A DNA stretch of 64,000 nucleotides from an uncultured Blautia sp. (GTDB taxonomy: Bacteria; Bacillota; Clostridia; Lachnospirales; Lachnospiraceae). Positions 1 through 8,746 of this stretch are shown piece by piece. The stretch lies in assembly GCF_937880195.1 (NCBI RefSeq), contig NZ_CALFLA010000056.1:3341-67340 (forward strand), written 5' to 3'. The position numbers were made by a program, and so were the translations under genes. Position 1 is the first letter of the stretch. Each line of letters begins with the position of its first letter. The notes beneath the pieces were generated by a model. The model was given only the letters and a program-made list of their open reading frames with translations. It did no database searches and was not told the DNA's origin.

Positions 1-1
1 G

Positions 2-340
2 GTAGAATCTCTGAAAAGGATCAGGATTATGAATCTGACCCTAGACGGTCTAAAACCCGGAGCATACAGAGAAATCCTTCCAACAGAATGGCAGAACCTG
101 GAAGAAATGCTGAAAGATTCATCAAATGAAACAGTTACAGGAGGACATTATGGAAACAACCCTGCAGCAAATGAAAGATCTGGTCAAAAAACTCAATCAG
201 GCCGCCAAGGCATATTATCAGGAAGACCGGGAGATCATGGACAACCGGGAGTACGACGCCCTGTACAGCAAGCTGGAGCAAATGGAAAAGGAAACCGGCA
301 TCGTACTGGCAGACAGTCCAACCGTAAACGTAGGATATGA
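2..340 (+). CDS. C-terminal end of an RNA pseudouridine synthase (RluF/RsuA-like), truncated by the window edge
   Basis: The frame is open from base 2 and begins with residues resembling the tail of RluF/RsuA-type pseudouridine synthases (an L-K-R-I-R-I-M-N segment, then L-K-P-G-A-Y-R-E). These enzymes isomerise uridine in rRNA or tRNA. The start and catalytic domain lie left of the window. Family members usually end shortly after the Y-R-E motif, about base 120, but this frame has no stop until 338-340. It therefore runs about 190 bases into ligA in a different frame. The extension is low-complexity and rich in G, Q, N and R, as expected for out-of-frame coding sequence. Family assignment rests only on about 40 residues. 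Confidence 0.55.
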   Translation, partial: VESLKRIRIMNLTLDGLKPGAYREILPTEWQNLEEMLKDSSNETVTGGHYGNNPAANERSGQKTQSGRQGILSGRPGDHGQPGVRRPVQQAGANGKGNRHRTGRQSNRKRRI

Positions 341-2105
341 AGCAGTCGATGCGCTTCCAAAAGAAACTCATGAGAGTCCTATGCTCTCTCTTGACAAAAC
401 AAAAGACAGAGAAGCCCTTCGAGAATTTATTGGAGAACACAAAACTCTGCTTTCCTGGAAAATGGATGGTCTTACTATCGTACTTACCTACGAAAACGGA
501 CAGCTTCAAAAAGCCGTTACAAGAGGCAACGGAATTGTAGGAGAAGTCATTACCAATAATGCCAGAGTCTTTAAAAACATTCCCTTAAAAATCGCTTATA
601 CAGGGCGCCTGGTTCTCCGCGGAGAAGCGGTGATCACCTATTCTGATTTTGAGCGGATCAACAACTCTCTGGAAGATGTGGACGCCCGGTACAAAAATCC
701 CCGAAACCTTTGCAGCGGCTCTGTCCGACAGCTTAATAATCAGATCACAGCAGAAAGAAACGTCCGGTTTTATGCCTTTTCCCTTGTTTCCGCCCAGGAT
801 GAGGATATGCACAATTCCAGGGAGTATCAAATGGAATGGCTGAGAAGCCAGGGATTTGAAGTGGTAGAATACCGGACTGTTACCGGATCTACTCTTGACG
901 CTGCTATGGATTACTTTTCCAGGGCGGTTGAGACAAACGATTTTCCTTCCGACGGACTGGTGGCTCTTTATGATGATATCGCATACGGAGATTCCCTTGG
1001 CTCCACAGCCAAATTTCCGAGAAATGCCTTTGCTTTTAAATGGGCGGATGAAATCCGTGAAACCACTTTAAAGGAAATCGAATGGAGCCCTTCCCGGACA
1101 GGACTTATCAATCCAATAGCTGTTTTTGAACCTGTTGAGCTTGAAGGCACAACCGTTAGCCGCGCCAGCGTTCATAACGTAAGCATTGTCAAAGAGCTTC
1201 AGCTGGGAATCGGAGATTCCATTCAGGTTTACAAGGCAAATATGATCATTCCGCAGATTGCAGAAAACCTTACAAGAAGCAGTAATTTAACTATCCCAGA
1301 TGTCTGCCCTGCCTGCGGCCATCAAACAGAGATCATAAAAGAAAACGACGTAGAAGCTCTTTACTGCACCAACCCGGACTGCGCGGCCAAAAAGATCAAA
1401 GCTTTTACCTTGTTTGTCAGCCGTGATGCAATGAACATTGACGGTCTGTCTGAGGCCACTCTGGAAAAATTCATTGCCAGAGGCTTTATTCACAATTTTG
1501 GTGATATTTATGAGATCAACCGTTATCGAGATGAAATCATAAACATGGACGGTTTTGGTCAAAAATCCTTTGATAATCTTCTGGAAAGCCTGGAGAAATC
1601 CAGAGATACCACCCTGGCAAAGGTGATCTACAGCCTGGGCATTGCAAATATCGGCCTTGCCAACGCAAAGGTGATCTGCCGCCATTTTGACGACGATCTG
1701 GAGGCCATCCGCCACGCTGATCTGGAAGAGATAAGCGCCATTGACGGAATCGGTCCGGTAATCGCCGGCAATCTTGTAGATTATTTCCAAAAAGAAGAAA
1801 ATAACCAAAAACTGGATCAGCTCCTTTGCCATCTTCGCATCCAAAAAGAAGAAAAAACAGGAGAACAGATCTTTGCCGGAATGAATTTTGTAATTACCGG
1901 AAGTCTGAATCATTTTTCTAACAGAAGCGAGGCAAAAAATCTGATCGAATCCCTTGGCGGAAAGGTTACAGGATCTGTCACCAAAAAAACAGCTTACCTG
2001 ATCAACAACGACCAGACGTCCGGCTCATCCAAAAACAAAAAAGCCAGAGAGCTTGGAGTTCCCATTTTGTCAGAGGAAGATTTTCTTGCCCTTTCCAGGC
2101 AATGA
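150..2105 (+). CDS. ligA: NAD-dependent DNA ligase LigA
   Basis: Seals nicks in duplex DNA using NAD+, in replication and repair. 651 residues, near the family norm of about 670. The start at 150 follows AGGAGG at 139-144; an in-frame ATG at 126 lacks such a site. The adenylation domain carries the K-x-D-G motif as KMDG with catalytic Lys104, followed by T-R-G-N-G where most family members have T-R-G-D-G. A four-cysteine zinc finger is at C386, C389, C406 and C411, then helix-hairpin-helix repeats (about 420-560) and a C-terminal BRCT domain (about 573-651). It shares the strand with metA, which starts 36 nt downstream. Confidence 0.95.
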   Translation: METTLQQMKDLVKKLNQAAKAYYQEDREIMDNREYDALYSKLEQMEKETGIVLADSPTVNVGYEAVDALPKETHESPMLSLDKTKDREALREFIGEHKTLLSWKMDGLTIVLTYENGQLQKAVTRGNGIVGEVITNNARVFKNIPLKIAYTGRLVLRGEAVITYSDFERINNSLEDVDARYKNPRNLCSGSVRQLNNQITAERNVRFYAFSLVSAQDEDMHNSREYQMEWLRSQGFEVVEYRTVTGSTLDAAMDYFSRAVETNDFPSDGLVALYDDIAYGDSLGSTAKFPRNAFAFKWADEIRETTLKEIEWSPSRTGLINPIAVFEPVELEGTTVSRASVHNVSIVKELQLGIGDSIQVYKANMIIPQIAENLTRSSNLTIPDVCPACGHQTEIIKENDVEALYCTNPDCAAKKIKAFTLFVSRDAMNIDGLSEATLEKFIARGFIHNFGDIYEINRYRDEIINMDGFGQKSFDNLLESLEKSRDTTLAKVIYSLGIANIGLANAKVICRHFDDDLEAIRHADLEEISAIDGIGPVIAGNLVDYFQKEENNQKLDQLLCHLRIQKEEKTGEQIFAGMNFVITGSLNHFSNRSEAKNLIESLGGKVTGSVTKKTAYLINNDQTSGSSKNKKARELGVPILSEEDFLALSRQ

Positions 2106-2141
2106 CCCAAGCATTATGCAGCAATTAAGGAGGAAGAAATA

Positions 2142-3074
2142 ATGCCGATCAAGATACAGGGCGATCTGCCCGTAAAAGAAATTCTGGAACGCGAAAATAT
2201 TTTTGTTATGGACGAAGGAAGGGCCATCCATCAGGATATTCGTCCCATTCAGATATTGATTCTGAATCTGATGCCTTTAAAAGAGGAAACGGAGCTGCAG
2301 CTTCTCCGCTCCCTTTCCAACACCCCTTTGCAGGTTGATGTCACCTTTATGGCTGTGGAAAGCCATGTTGCAAAAAACACGTCCAAAAGCCACCTGAACA
2401 AATTTTATCAGACTTTTTCCGAGCTGAAGCATCTTCGTTTTGACGGAATGATCATCACCGGAGCGCCTGTGGAACAGATGGAATTTGAAGAGGTTGATTA
2501 CTGGAAAGAACTGACAACCATCATGGACTGGACAGAAACTCATGTAACCTCAACAATTTTTCTCTGCTGGGCTGCCCAGGCAGGTCTTTATCATTTTTAT
2601 AATCTGCAGAAAAAACCTCTGGATCAGAAAATGTTTGGTCTTTTCTGGCATAGAGTGCTGAACCGTAAGGTTCCGCTTGTACGGGGCTTTGACGATATGT
2701 TTCTGGCTCCTCACTCCAGACATACCGAGGTTCCTATTGAAGACATTCGCGCATGTCAGGAGCTTACCATACTTGCAGAATCCCAGGAAGCCGGACTTTT
2801 TCTTGCCATGGCCGAGGACGGACGCCGTATTTTTGTGATGGGACACCCAGAATACGACCGCATTACCCTGGACGGTGAATATAAACGAGATACCGATAAG
2901 GGACTTCCCATTGAAATCCCACATAATTATTATAAAAATGATGATCCCGCCAACAAGCCTCTGCTTATGTGGCGCGCCCATGCCAACAATCTTTATACCA
3001 ACTGGCTGAATTACTACGTTTACCAGAGTACACCATTTGATCTTATGGGAACACCGGATTTTAAAAATATTTAA
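2142..3074 (+). CDS. metA: Homoserine O-acyltransferase (MetA family), predicted acetyl-CoA specific
   Basis: Acylates L-homoserine, the first committed step of methionine synthesis. 310 residues, full length. The nucleophile Cys142 is in F-L-C-W-A-A, and the G-H-P-E-Y-D-R segment supplies the His/Glu of the active site. Residue 111 is Glu (in G-A-P-V-E). In this family Glu111 is associated with acetyl-CoA use and Gly111 with succinyl-CoA, so the product is probably O-acetylhomoserine despite the common name homoserine O-succinyltransferase. A strong AAGGAGG lies just upstream of the ATG. Probably co-transcribed with ligA; a terminator follows immediately. Confidence 0.93.
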   Translation: MPIKIQGDLPVKEILERENIFVMDEGRAIHQDIRPIQILILNLMPLKEETELQLLRSLSNTPLQVDVTFMAVESHVAKNTSKSHLNKFYQTFSELKHLRFDGMIITGAPVEQMEFEEVDYWKELTTIMDWTETHVTSTIFLCWAAQAGLYHFYNLQKKPLDQKMFGLFWHRVLNRKVPLVRGFDDMFLAPHSRHTEVPIEDIRACQELTILAESQEAGLFLAMAEDGRRIFVMGHPEYDRITLDGEYKRDTDKGLPIEIPHNYYKNDDPANKPLLMWRAHANNLYTNWLNYYVYQSTPFDLMGTPDFKNI

Positions 3075-3127
3075 AAAACACCTGACGCCTCTGTTCATAA
3101 TGATTTCAGATGCGTCAGGTGTTTTTA
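3073..3127. terminator. Bidirectional rho-independent terminator after metA
   Basis: An 11-bp perfect stem (ACACCTGACGC / GCGTCAGGTGT) is flanked by A-run and T-run, so it can end metA on the plus strand and the membrane-protein operon on the minus strand, whose last stop codon overlaps it. Confidence 0.9.
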
Positions 3128-3940
3128 TCTCCAATTCCATCTGTCAAGAACTGGACTTCTCACTGAATCTGCCTTATCTCCAAGCCGGTACAGACTATAT
3201 CTGCCGGCAGTTCCCACTTCCTGATAGCCAAAAGCTTCTAGTTCTCTTTTCTGCTGGTGGTTTGGAATTTTTACAACTATGTAATTACATTTCAGATTTT
3301 TTCCTGCAGATCCTATATTTGAATAGTTAAAAACTGGTGCGTTAATCTCCAGATAAAGTCTTCTTGCCATTTTTCCGCCGTTTCCACGGCATTCCCGGTT
3401 AAAGATCATATAAATAGAAGGATCATACACTCTTACATACGGCGCAATAAAATTATCAGCTGCCATAAAATACTCTGCGTCTTTGGCATCTGCTTTCATC
3501 ATTTCACAAACAGCGGCAACCTCGTCTGGAACCTGCTGATAATTGTGGACCAGTTTATAATTACCCGCCTGATAAATGCCTTTTCCACAGACTGCAACTG
3601 CCGCTATACACAATAGAGTCAATATAAACTGAAGGATATTATTTTTTCTCTCCTTCAAAAACTCAGTCAGCGCCACTGCGATTACCGGAATCGTCGGAAG
3701 CAGCCAAAGCACACGCCAGTATACCAGCTCACCAATACATTTCTGAATGATCTTTGCCGTAACAGGACAAAAGAAAACGATAAGAACTGCTGCCAGATAA
3801 AGAAGCAGGTATCTGGTACTTTTCTTCTTTCTGCGAAATATAAGAAGAAACAAGGCTGCTGCCAAAAGCAGCCACATCATCAAACTGTCTCCCCAGTAAT
3901 TTTCCCAGAAAACAACTGTCTGTTTTATTATTTCTTTCAT
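3125..3940 (-). CDS. Unrecognised membrane protein with hydrophilic C-terminal half
   Basis: 271 residues that I cannot place in a family. The N-terminal half has about four hydrophobic segments (about 20-40, 45-63, 72-92, 100-122). Residues from about 130 to the end form a soluble domain with no recognised motif. A run of G (GGGGGG) about 6 nt before the ATG supports the start. It follows the 343-residue membrane protein by 15 nt and is probably translationally coupled. Together the pair could be two halves of one membrane complex or of a gene that is single in relatives. A role in cell-surface polysaccharide biology is possible for this layout but not shown. Confidence 0.6.
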   Translation of the reverse strand: MKEIIKQTVVFWENYWGDSLMMWLLLAAALFLLIFRRKKKSTRYLLLYLAAVLIVFFCPVTAKIIQKCIGELVYWRVLWLLPTIPVIAVALTEFLKERKNNILQFILTLLCIAAVAVCGKGIYQAGNYKLVHNYQQVPDEVAAVCEMMKADAKDAEYFMAADNFIAPYVRVYDPSIYMIFNRECRGNGGKMARRLYLEINAPVFNYSNIGSAGKNLKCNYIVVKIPNHQQKRELEAFGYQEVGTAGRYSLYRLGDKADSVRSPVLDRWNWR

Positions 3941-3955
3941 TTTTGCTCCCCCCTG

Positions 3956-4987
3956 TCAGCCTATCATAATATATATCACGCCAAAAACAAAGGAGGGCAG
4001 ACAGCATAAAAGCCCCTTGGCCGCTCTCTTTAAATCTCTTCTTAATATCAGGGAAAGCAGCAAAAAGCACCCTGTCAGAAGAGGCGCCAGAATAATCCCC
4101 ATAGAGGAAACCAGGCAACAGCTTATGTTTGCCAGAACCAGCAAATACCAGGGGCGTTCCGGCTCCTTTTCCAGCAAAAGAGAAATGCAGATCCATATTA
4201 AAAGTGGAAGCAAAATTGCTGCAAGAACTGCTTTTCCCTGCCAGATCCGAACCATCTGAAAATTCCCTGCATTATAAACAGAATAGCCGGAAAAGCTGCA
4301 CAAACAGGCTACCAGAAGAAGATAAATATCCCTGGCTTTTCTATCCTTTGGAAACCATTTTTCTGCCAGAAGAGCCTGTACCATATACGCCATTGGCAAA
4401 AATATCACAGGAAACACTACATGGGCCATGATTGCAGGATGCAGACCTGCGCTAAGCTGGCTTATTACAGCCAGAAAAACAGGAAACGGCGACAGAATAT
4501 ACCTTTTTGGCAGGGTAAAATAATCGCTGCCCCTGTAAGGATCTACCTGAAATATGGTATCTGTATAGACGTCTGTGGTAGCTGCACCTACATAAAAACA
4601 GTCGTCTGCATCCATATGGGCCAAAGCAGCGCACATTGCTACTTGAATAAGGATGACTGCTACTGCCATCCAAAAATATACGGTAGGCTTTTCTTTTGTC
4701 TCAGCAAATACAAAAACTCTTTCTTTTTTTCTTTTCATGTAAAAAATTCCAAAAACAGTCAGTCCGCCTCCCACACATCCATAAACTGCAGTCAGCGAAT
4801 GAAGAGGAACTTTCCAATAGATCATCACAAGAGTCAAAAGCTCCATAACAGAAAACAGGATCAGATATCCGCTGAGAAAAACCTCTGGAAATGACAGATG
4901 TTTTTTTCCTGTAAAGGGGATTCCAACTGCTGCAGGTATAACGATCAGCCAAAACAGAGCCAGAACACCCTTGATTACAATTCCCAT
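3956..4987 (-). CDS. Unrecognised multi-pass membrane protein (possibly DUF6077-like)
   Basis: 343 residues, almost entirely hydrophobic, with about nine or ten predicted membrane segments. A soluble loop around 125-160 contains an acidic cluster M-D-A-D-D-C-F-Y followed by aromatic residues, reminiscent of GT39-like or DUF6077 membrane proteins, where an acidic pair follows the first helices. That resemblance is tentative. The stop (TGA) lies 15 nt before the next gene. It begins just after the end of the molybdenum hydroxylase gene (1-nt gap), so the pair may be transcribed from the xdh-like operon, although no functional link is evident. Confidence 0.55.
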   Translation of the reverse strand: MGIVIKGVLALFWLIVIPAAVGIPFTGKKHLSFPEVFLSGYLILFSVMELLTLVMIYWKVPLHSLTAVYGCVGGGLTVFGIFYMKRKKERVFVFAETKEKPTVYFWMAVAVILIQVAMCAALAHMDADDCFYVGAATTDVYTDTIFQVDPYRGSDYFTLPKRYILSPFPVFLAVISQLSAGLHPAIMAHVVFPVIFLPMAYMVQALLAEKWFPKDRKARDIYLLLVACLCSFSGYSVYNAGNFQMVRIWQGKAVLAAILLPLLIWICISLLLEKEPERPWYLLVLANISCCLVSSMGIILAPLLTGCFLLLSLILRRDLKRAAKGLLCCLPSFVFGVIYIMIG

Positions 4988-4988
4988 A

Positions 4989-7277
4989 TTATTTCTCCAG
5001 TTCTTTTTTCAGCATTCCCATGGCAAGTTTTTCAGCAGTAATGGGAAGCTCGCGTACTCTTACCCCTGTGGCGTTATAAACAGCCGCCGCTATGGCAGGG
5101 CACGGCGTATCAATTACCAGCTCTCCTACCGATTTAGCTCCAAAGGGACCGCTTGGCTCATAGCTTCCTCGGATCTCTACACGAATATCTCCCACATCAA
5201 GTCTGGATGGGATCTTGTACTGCATAAAGGAATTATTGCGGATTCTTCCCTTTTCGTTATACTGAATATCTTCGTAAAGAGCCATTCCAATTCCCTGAAC
5301 AATACCGCCCTCTGTCTGCACACGCACCAGATTCGGGTTGATGGGAGTACCGCAGTCTACCACGGCAACATAATCTACAACTTTTGTGCTTCCGGTTTCT
5401 TTGTCAACCTCAACCTCAGCCATACCTACCATGAAAGGAGGCGGAGAAACTGGAGAGGAATACGTTCTTGTTACCTGAAGCTCCTGGCAGTTACCGCAGG
5501 TTCCCTGGATCGCAATATCTTTTAAGGAAACCTTATGCTCCTCGTCTGTAAAAACAAATTCTCCGTCAAAATTTACTTCCCCGGAATCTGCCCCAAGCAT
5601 TTTTGCTCCAAGCTTACAGATCCTTTCCCGAAGTTCCTGACAGGACTGGACAACTGCCATTCCAGTGGTGTATGTTGTGGCAGACGCGTAAGAACCAGAA
5701 TCATATGGTGAAATATCTGTATCTACACCAAAAACAACAATATTATCTATTGAAGTTTCCATACAGTCTGCAGCCATCTGCGCTAGAATCGTATCGCATC
5801 CTGTTCCCATATCTGCGCATCCAAGTCCCAGGGTATAAGAGCCGTCCTCATTTAATTTCATATCTGCTCCGCCCACGTCGATCCCGGCAATGGACGAGCC
5901 CTGCATAGCCATGGCAACGCCTACTCCGCGGACTTTGCCGTTCCCCATATCACGGAAAGGATATTTTTCATCCCAGTTCATCATTTCTTTTGCACGTTCC
6001 ATGCACTGATCCATGGTGCAGCTTTGGGCAATATCAATATCTCCATATGCAGGAAGAGGTTCTCCCTCCACAGGCATATTCAGCTCGCGGATTTTGACCG
6101 GATCCATTCCCATCTTCTCCGCCAGTTCGTTTACTGCACTTTCTACCGCGTAAATTCCCTGGGTCGCTCCATATCCCCGATATGCTCCGGCTGCCTGTAC
6201 GTTTGTATATACCACATCATATGCAAAACGATACGCCTCTGTATGGCGATAAAGGGCAATAGATTTATGTCCGCTCAATCCTACGGTTGTAGGACTGTGT
6301 TCGCCATAGGCCCCTGCATTGGAAAGAGTGTAAACATCCAGTACACGGACAATTCCATTTTCGTCCGCGCCTGCCCTGACACGGATTTCCATTTCATGAC
6401 GGGGGGATGCACAGATCTGCGACTCATAACGGGAATAAAGAATCTTAGAAGGGCGTCCTGTCATCCATGTTACAAAAGCCGGATAGATCTCACATACTGA
6501 AGTCTGCTTGGCGCCGAAACCGCCTCCGATCCTGGGCTTGATCACCCTGATTTTTGAAGAGGGGATATCCAGTGCGTTTCCAAGGATTCTCCTGACATGA
6601 AAGGGAATCTGCGTGGAGGACACAACGTTCAGACGTCCAAAATAATCCATATAGCAGTATGTACGGAAGGTTTCCATCATAGCCTGCTGGTTTGCCTTTG
6701 TGTGATACGTCTGATCTACCGTATAGGGACATTCTGCAAGTACCTTTTCTACGTTTCCTGATTCCTCTACTCCAGATGCACAAAGGTTTCTTTTGTTATC
6801 AGCTCCTACCGGAATCTTTGCCTCCCAGTCCTCCTCAGGATGAACAAGTATGGAAGAATCTTTTGCTTTGTGCATGTCAAGAACAGGTTCGTCCACGCGA
6901 TATTTTACTTTGATCCGCTTCAATGCCTTATCGACTGCTTCCTCTGTCTCTCCGGCTACAATAGCCACTGCGTCTCCTACAAAACGCACTCTCTGTTCCA
7001 GAATATAATGATCGTACGGGCTAAGCTCTGGATATGTCTGACCTGCAAGAGTAAAACGTTTTTTTGGAACGTCCTTATAGGTATAAACAGCAGCAATCCC
7101 ACTGACCTGCCGCGCTGTTCCTGTCTTAATCTCTTCAATCCAGGCATTTGCATGAGGACTTCTGAGGATTTTGACAATGAGACAGTCTTTTGGCGCAAGG
7201 TCATTGGTAAATACCGGTTTTCCTGTGACAAGCGCCATGGCGTCTTTTTTTCTTACCGGTTTGCTTACATAACTCAT
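4989..7277 (-). CDS. Molybdenum-containing hydroxylase, molybdopterin-binding large subunit (xanthine dehydrogenase family)
   Basis: 762 residues. Catalytic subunit of a heterotrimeric xanthine dehydrogenase/aldehyde oxidase family enzyme that hydroxylates an N-heterocycle or aldehyde with water as oxygen source. The N-terminal third is the a/b hammerhead domain; later come G-G-G-F-G-A-K-Q and A-Y-R-G-Y-G-A-T-Q, cofactor-binding motifs of the family. Near the C-terminus G-A-K-S-V-G-E carries the expected catalytic Glu. The start overlaps the stop of the 2Fe-2S gene by 4 nt. Substrate cannot be read from sequence: purines are most likely, but nicotinate or another heterocycle is possible. No in-frame TGA suggesting selenocysteine was seen. 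Confidence 0.85.
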   Translation of the reverse strand: MSYVSKPVRKKDAMALVTGKPVFTNDLAPKDCLIVKILRSPHANAWIEEIKTGTARQVSGIAAVYTYKDVPKKRFTLAGQTYPELSPYDHYILEQRVRFVGDAVAIVAGETEEAVDKALKRIKVKYRVDEPVLDMHKAKDSSILVHPEEDWEAKIPVGADNKRNLCASGVEESGNVEKVLAECPYTVDQTYHTKANQQAMMETFRTYCYMDYFGRLNVVSSTQIPFHVRRILGNALDIPSSKIRVIKPRIGGGFGAKQTSVCEIYPAFVTWMTGRPSKILYSRYESQICASPRHEMEIRVRAGADENGIVRVLDVYTLSNAGAYGEHSPTTVGLSGHKSIALYRHTEAYRFAYDVVYTNVQAAGAYRGYGATQGIYAVESAVNELAEKMGMDPVKIRELNMPVEGEPLPAYGDIDIAQSCTMDQCMERAKEMMNWDEKYPFRDMGNGKVRGVGVAMAMQGSSIAGIDVGGADMKLNEDGSYTLGLGCADMGTGCDTILAQMAADCMETSIDNIVVFGVDTDISPYDSGSYASATTYTTGMAVVQSCQELRERICKLGAKMLGADSGEVNFDGEFVFTDEEHKVSLKDIAIQGTCGNCQELQVTRTYSSPVSPPPFMVGMAEVEVDKETGSTKVVDYVAVVDCGTPINPNLVRVQTEGGIVQGIGMALYEDIQYNEKGRIRNNSFMQYKIPSRLDVGDIRVEIRGSYEPSGPFGAKSVGELVIDTPCPAIAAAVYNATGVRVRELPITAEKLAMGMLKKELEK

Positions 7278-7753
7278 TCCTGCGCCTCCTCTCTTTTCTG
7301 TGCCTTTTTATACTGGAGATATTTCAGAATACTTCTTGTCTGCCCAACAAAACCAGAACATCTGCATAAATTACCAGACAGATACTCTTTGATATCTTCT
7401 TCTGTGGGGTCTTCAAGCTCCTGTTCCATAGCAAAAATATTCATGATAAAGCCCGGATTACAAAAACCGCACTGTTCTGCTCCTTCGTCAGACAAAAAAG
7501 CGCCGAACTCTTCTGCTTCTTTCTGCATTCCCTCCATGGTTACGATTTTCTTTCCTTCTGCCCGAAGAGCAAGAACACTGCAGGAAAGTACTGGTTTTCC
7601 ATCCATAAGAACCGTACAAAGACCGCAGTTGGCAGTCTCGCATCCTCGTTTTACGCTATAACAGCCCTTATCCCTCAAAAAATCCAGGAGGATCGTATCC
7701 GGTTCCGCTTCATCATGACGGTAAACTCCATTCAGCCAAAAACTTACTTTCAT
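7274..7753 (-). CDS. Molybdenum hydroxylase, [2Fe-2S] small subunit
   Basis: 159 residues. Passes electrons from the Mo centre to FAD through two [2Fe-2S] clusters. The N-terminal plant-type ferredoxin domain shows G-C-E-x2-N-C-G-L-C with a further Cys about 20 residues on (L-S-C-S). The C-terminal all-alpha domain has C-G-F-C-N-P-G and L-C-R-C-S-G. The start at 7753 (MKVSFWLNG) overlaps the FAD subunit stop as ATGA; an upstream in-frame start would overlap it further with no advantage. Sits between the FAD and Mo subunits in one coupled operon. Confidence 0.9.
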   Translation of the reverse strand: MKVSFWLNGVYRHDEAEPDTILLDFLRDKGCYSVKRGCETANCGLCTVLMDGKPVLSCSVLALRAEGKKIVTMEGMQKEAEEFGAFLSDEGAEQCGFCNPGFIMNIFAMEQELEDPTEEDIKEYLSGNLCRCSGFVGQTRSILKYLQYKKAQKREEAQE

Positions 7754-8562
7754 TCCTTCATTCCTCCTACTGCTTCCCAAGCTCTACGTGTAAGCACCTC
7801 CACAAGGAGCCTTCTGTATTCCTTGGAACCTCTCATATTGCCTCCTACAGGAACATGCTCCGCTGCATAAGAAGCAAACTCCTGAACAGCTTTTTCCTTT
7901 TCTTTTCTGGTCATTTCCTCGAAGCCATACAAAATATCCGCCTTGTCTTCTACGATCATGGCCCGTCCTGGTCTTGCTCCAATAACAGTTCTGGCAGTCT
8001 CGCCTATAAGCGATGCGGCGCAGGTCAGGACCGGAAAATCTGTTTCTGTATTCCGCTGACTCAGATAAACCGATTTCAAAGGTGTTTTTCTGATGATCAC
8101 TGCCTGCAGAATATCACGGTCCTTTTTCTGATTTACAAACTCTGAAAGCGTAATCCTTCCTACCTGATACAGATCCACCCAGGTATCCAATGAAAGCAGC
8201 ATGGTAAGAACGTCTGAAAAACCGTATCTCCCAAAAACGCTTCCTCCTACGGTAGCGCAGTTACGAAACTGCACTCCCACAATATGACGAAGACTCTCTC
8301 TGACTGCTCCATGAGTCCATTCATTTAAGGACTTATTCATTTCCAGATCACGGAGCGTTGTCATACATCCGATCACATATTCATCCTCCGTTTCCTGAAT
8401 CCCGTCCAGACCCAGGCCGGAAAGATCAATTGCTGTGGAAACATTTCTGTTCCCCATTTTCAGCCACACCATACCGCCCAGCACACAGGCGCTTTTTTTC
8501 TGATTCAGCTCGTAGGCTTCCGCAATGCTGTTCACCCTTACATAGCTTTTGATCTTTAGCAT
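7750..8562 (-). CDS. Molybdenum hydroxylase, FAD-binding subunit
   Basis: 270 residues. Medium subunit that takes electrons from the 2Fe-2S subunit and passes them to NAD+ or another acceptor. It has the family's N-terminal FAD domain, including G-G-x-V-W-L and, around 95-115, F-R-N-C-A-T-V-G-G-S-V, a pyrophosphate-binding signature. A CO-dehydrogenase flavoprotein C-terminal domain follows. The ATG at 8562 is chosen because AAAGGAAG lies just upstream; the longer open frame to 8736 encodes an unrelated hydrophobic stretch. First gene of the operon. Confidence 0.88.
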   Translation of the reverse strand: MLKIKSYVRVNSIAEAYELNQKKSACVLGGMVWLKMGNRNVSTAIDLSGLGLDGIQETEDEYVIGCMTTLRDLEMNKSLNEWTHGAVRESLRHIVGVQFRNCATVGGSVFGRYGFSDVLTMLLSLDTWVDLYQVGRITLSEFVNQKKDRDILQAVIIRKTPLKSVYLSQRNTETDFPVLTCAASLIGETARTVIGARPGRAMIVEDKADILYGFEEMTRKEKEKAVQEFASYAAEHVPVGGNMRGSKEYRRLLVEVLTRRAWEAVGGMKE

Positions 8563-8591
8563 ATGAACTTCCTTTCTTTTGATAAAATGAT

Positions 8592-8607
8592 ATCTGTTTA
8601 CACAGAT
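8592..8607. promoter_or_regulatory. Inverted repeat upstream of the molybdenum hydroxylase operon
   Basis: Perfect 6-bp arms, ATCTGT and ACAGAT, separated by TTAC, lie about 30 nt before the start codon. The position suits a repressor operator, but no regulator gene is adjacent and the repeat is short enough to occur by chance. Confidence 0.3.
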
Positions 8608-8706
8608 TATTTCTGTGCCATTCTTTCTATAAATAGGCATACTTAATTTTAGTTTATCAGGTATACAGAAAAAAATCCATAGCTTTTTTATTAAAAAATT
8701 CCACAT

Positions 8707-8743
8707 AAAAAACATGGCAGCCGGATAAGCCGCCATGTTTTTT
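8707..8743. terminator. Rho-independent terminator after the symporter gene
   Basis: Stem AAACATGGC / GCCATGTTT flanked by A and T runs; it ends the lacZ-symporter operon on the minus strand, immediately after the transporter stop codon. Confidence 0.85.
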
Positions 8744-8746
8744 ATC

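Noticed and set aside
3940-3958. Possible frameshift splitting one membrane protein into two
   Set aside because: A TGA stop, a 15-nt gap and a G-rich ribosome site before the next ATG all look intact, so two genes are the better reading.
4989-7277. Selenium-dependent hydroxylase
   Set aside because: No in-frame TGA or SECIS-like structure, and no sel or maturation genes nearby; sequence alone does not support it.
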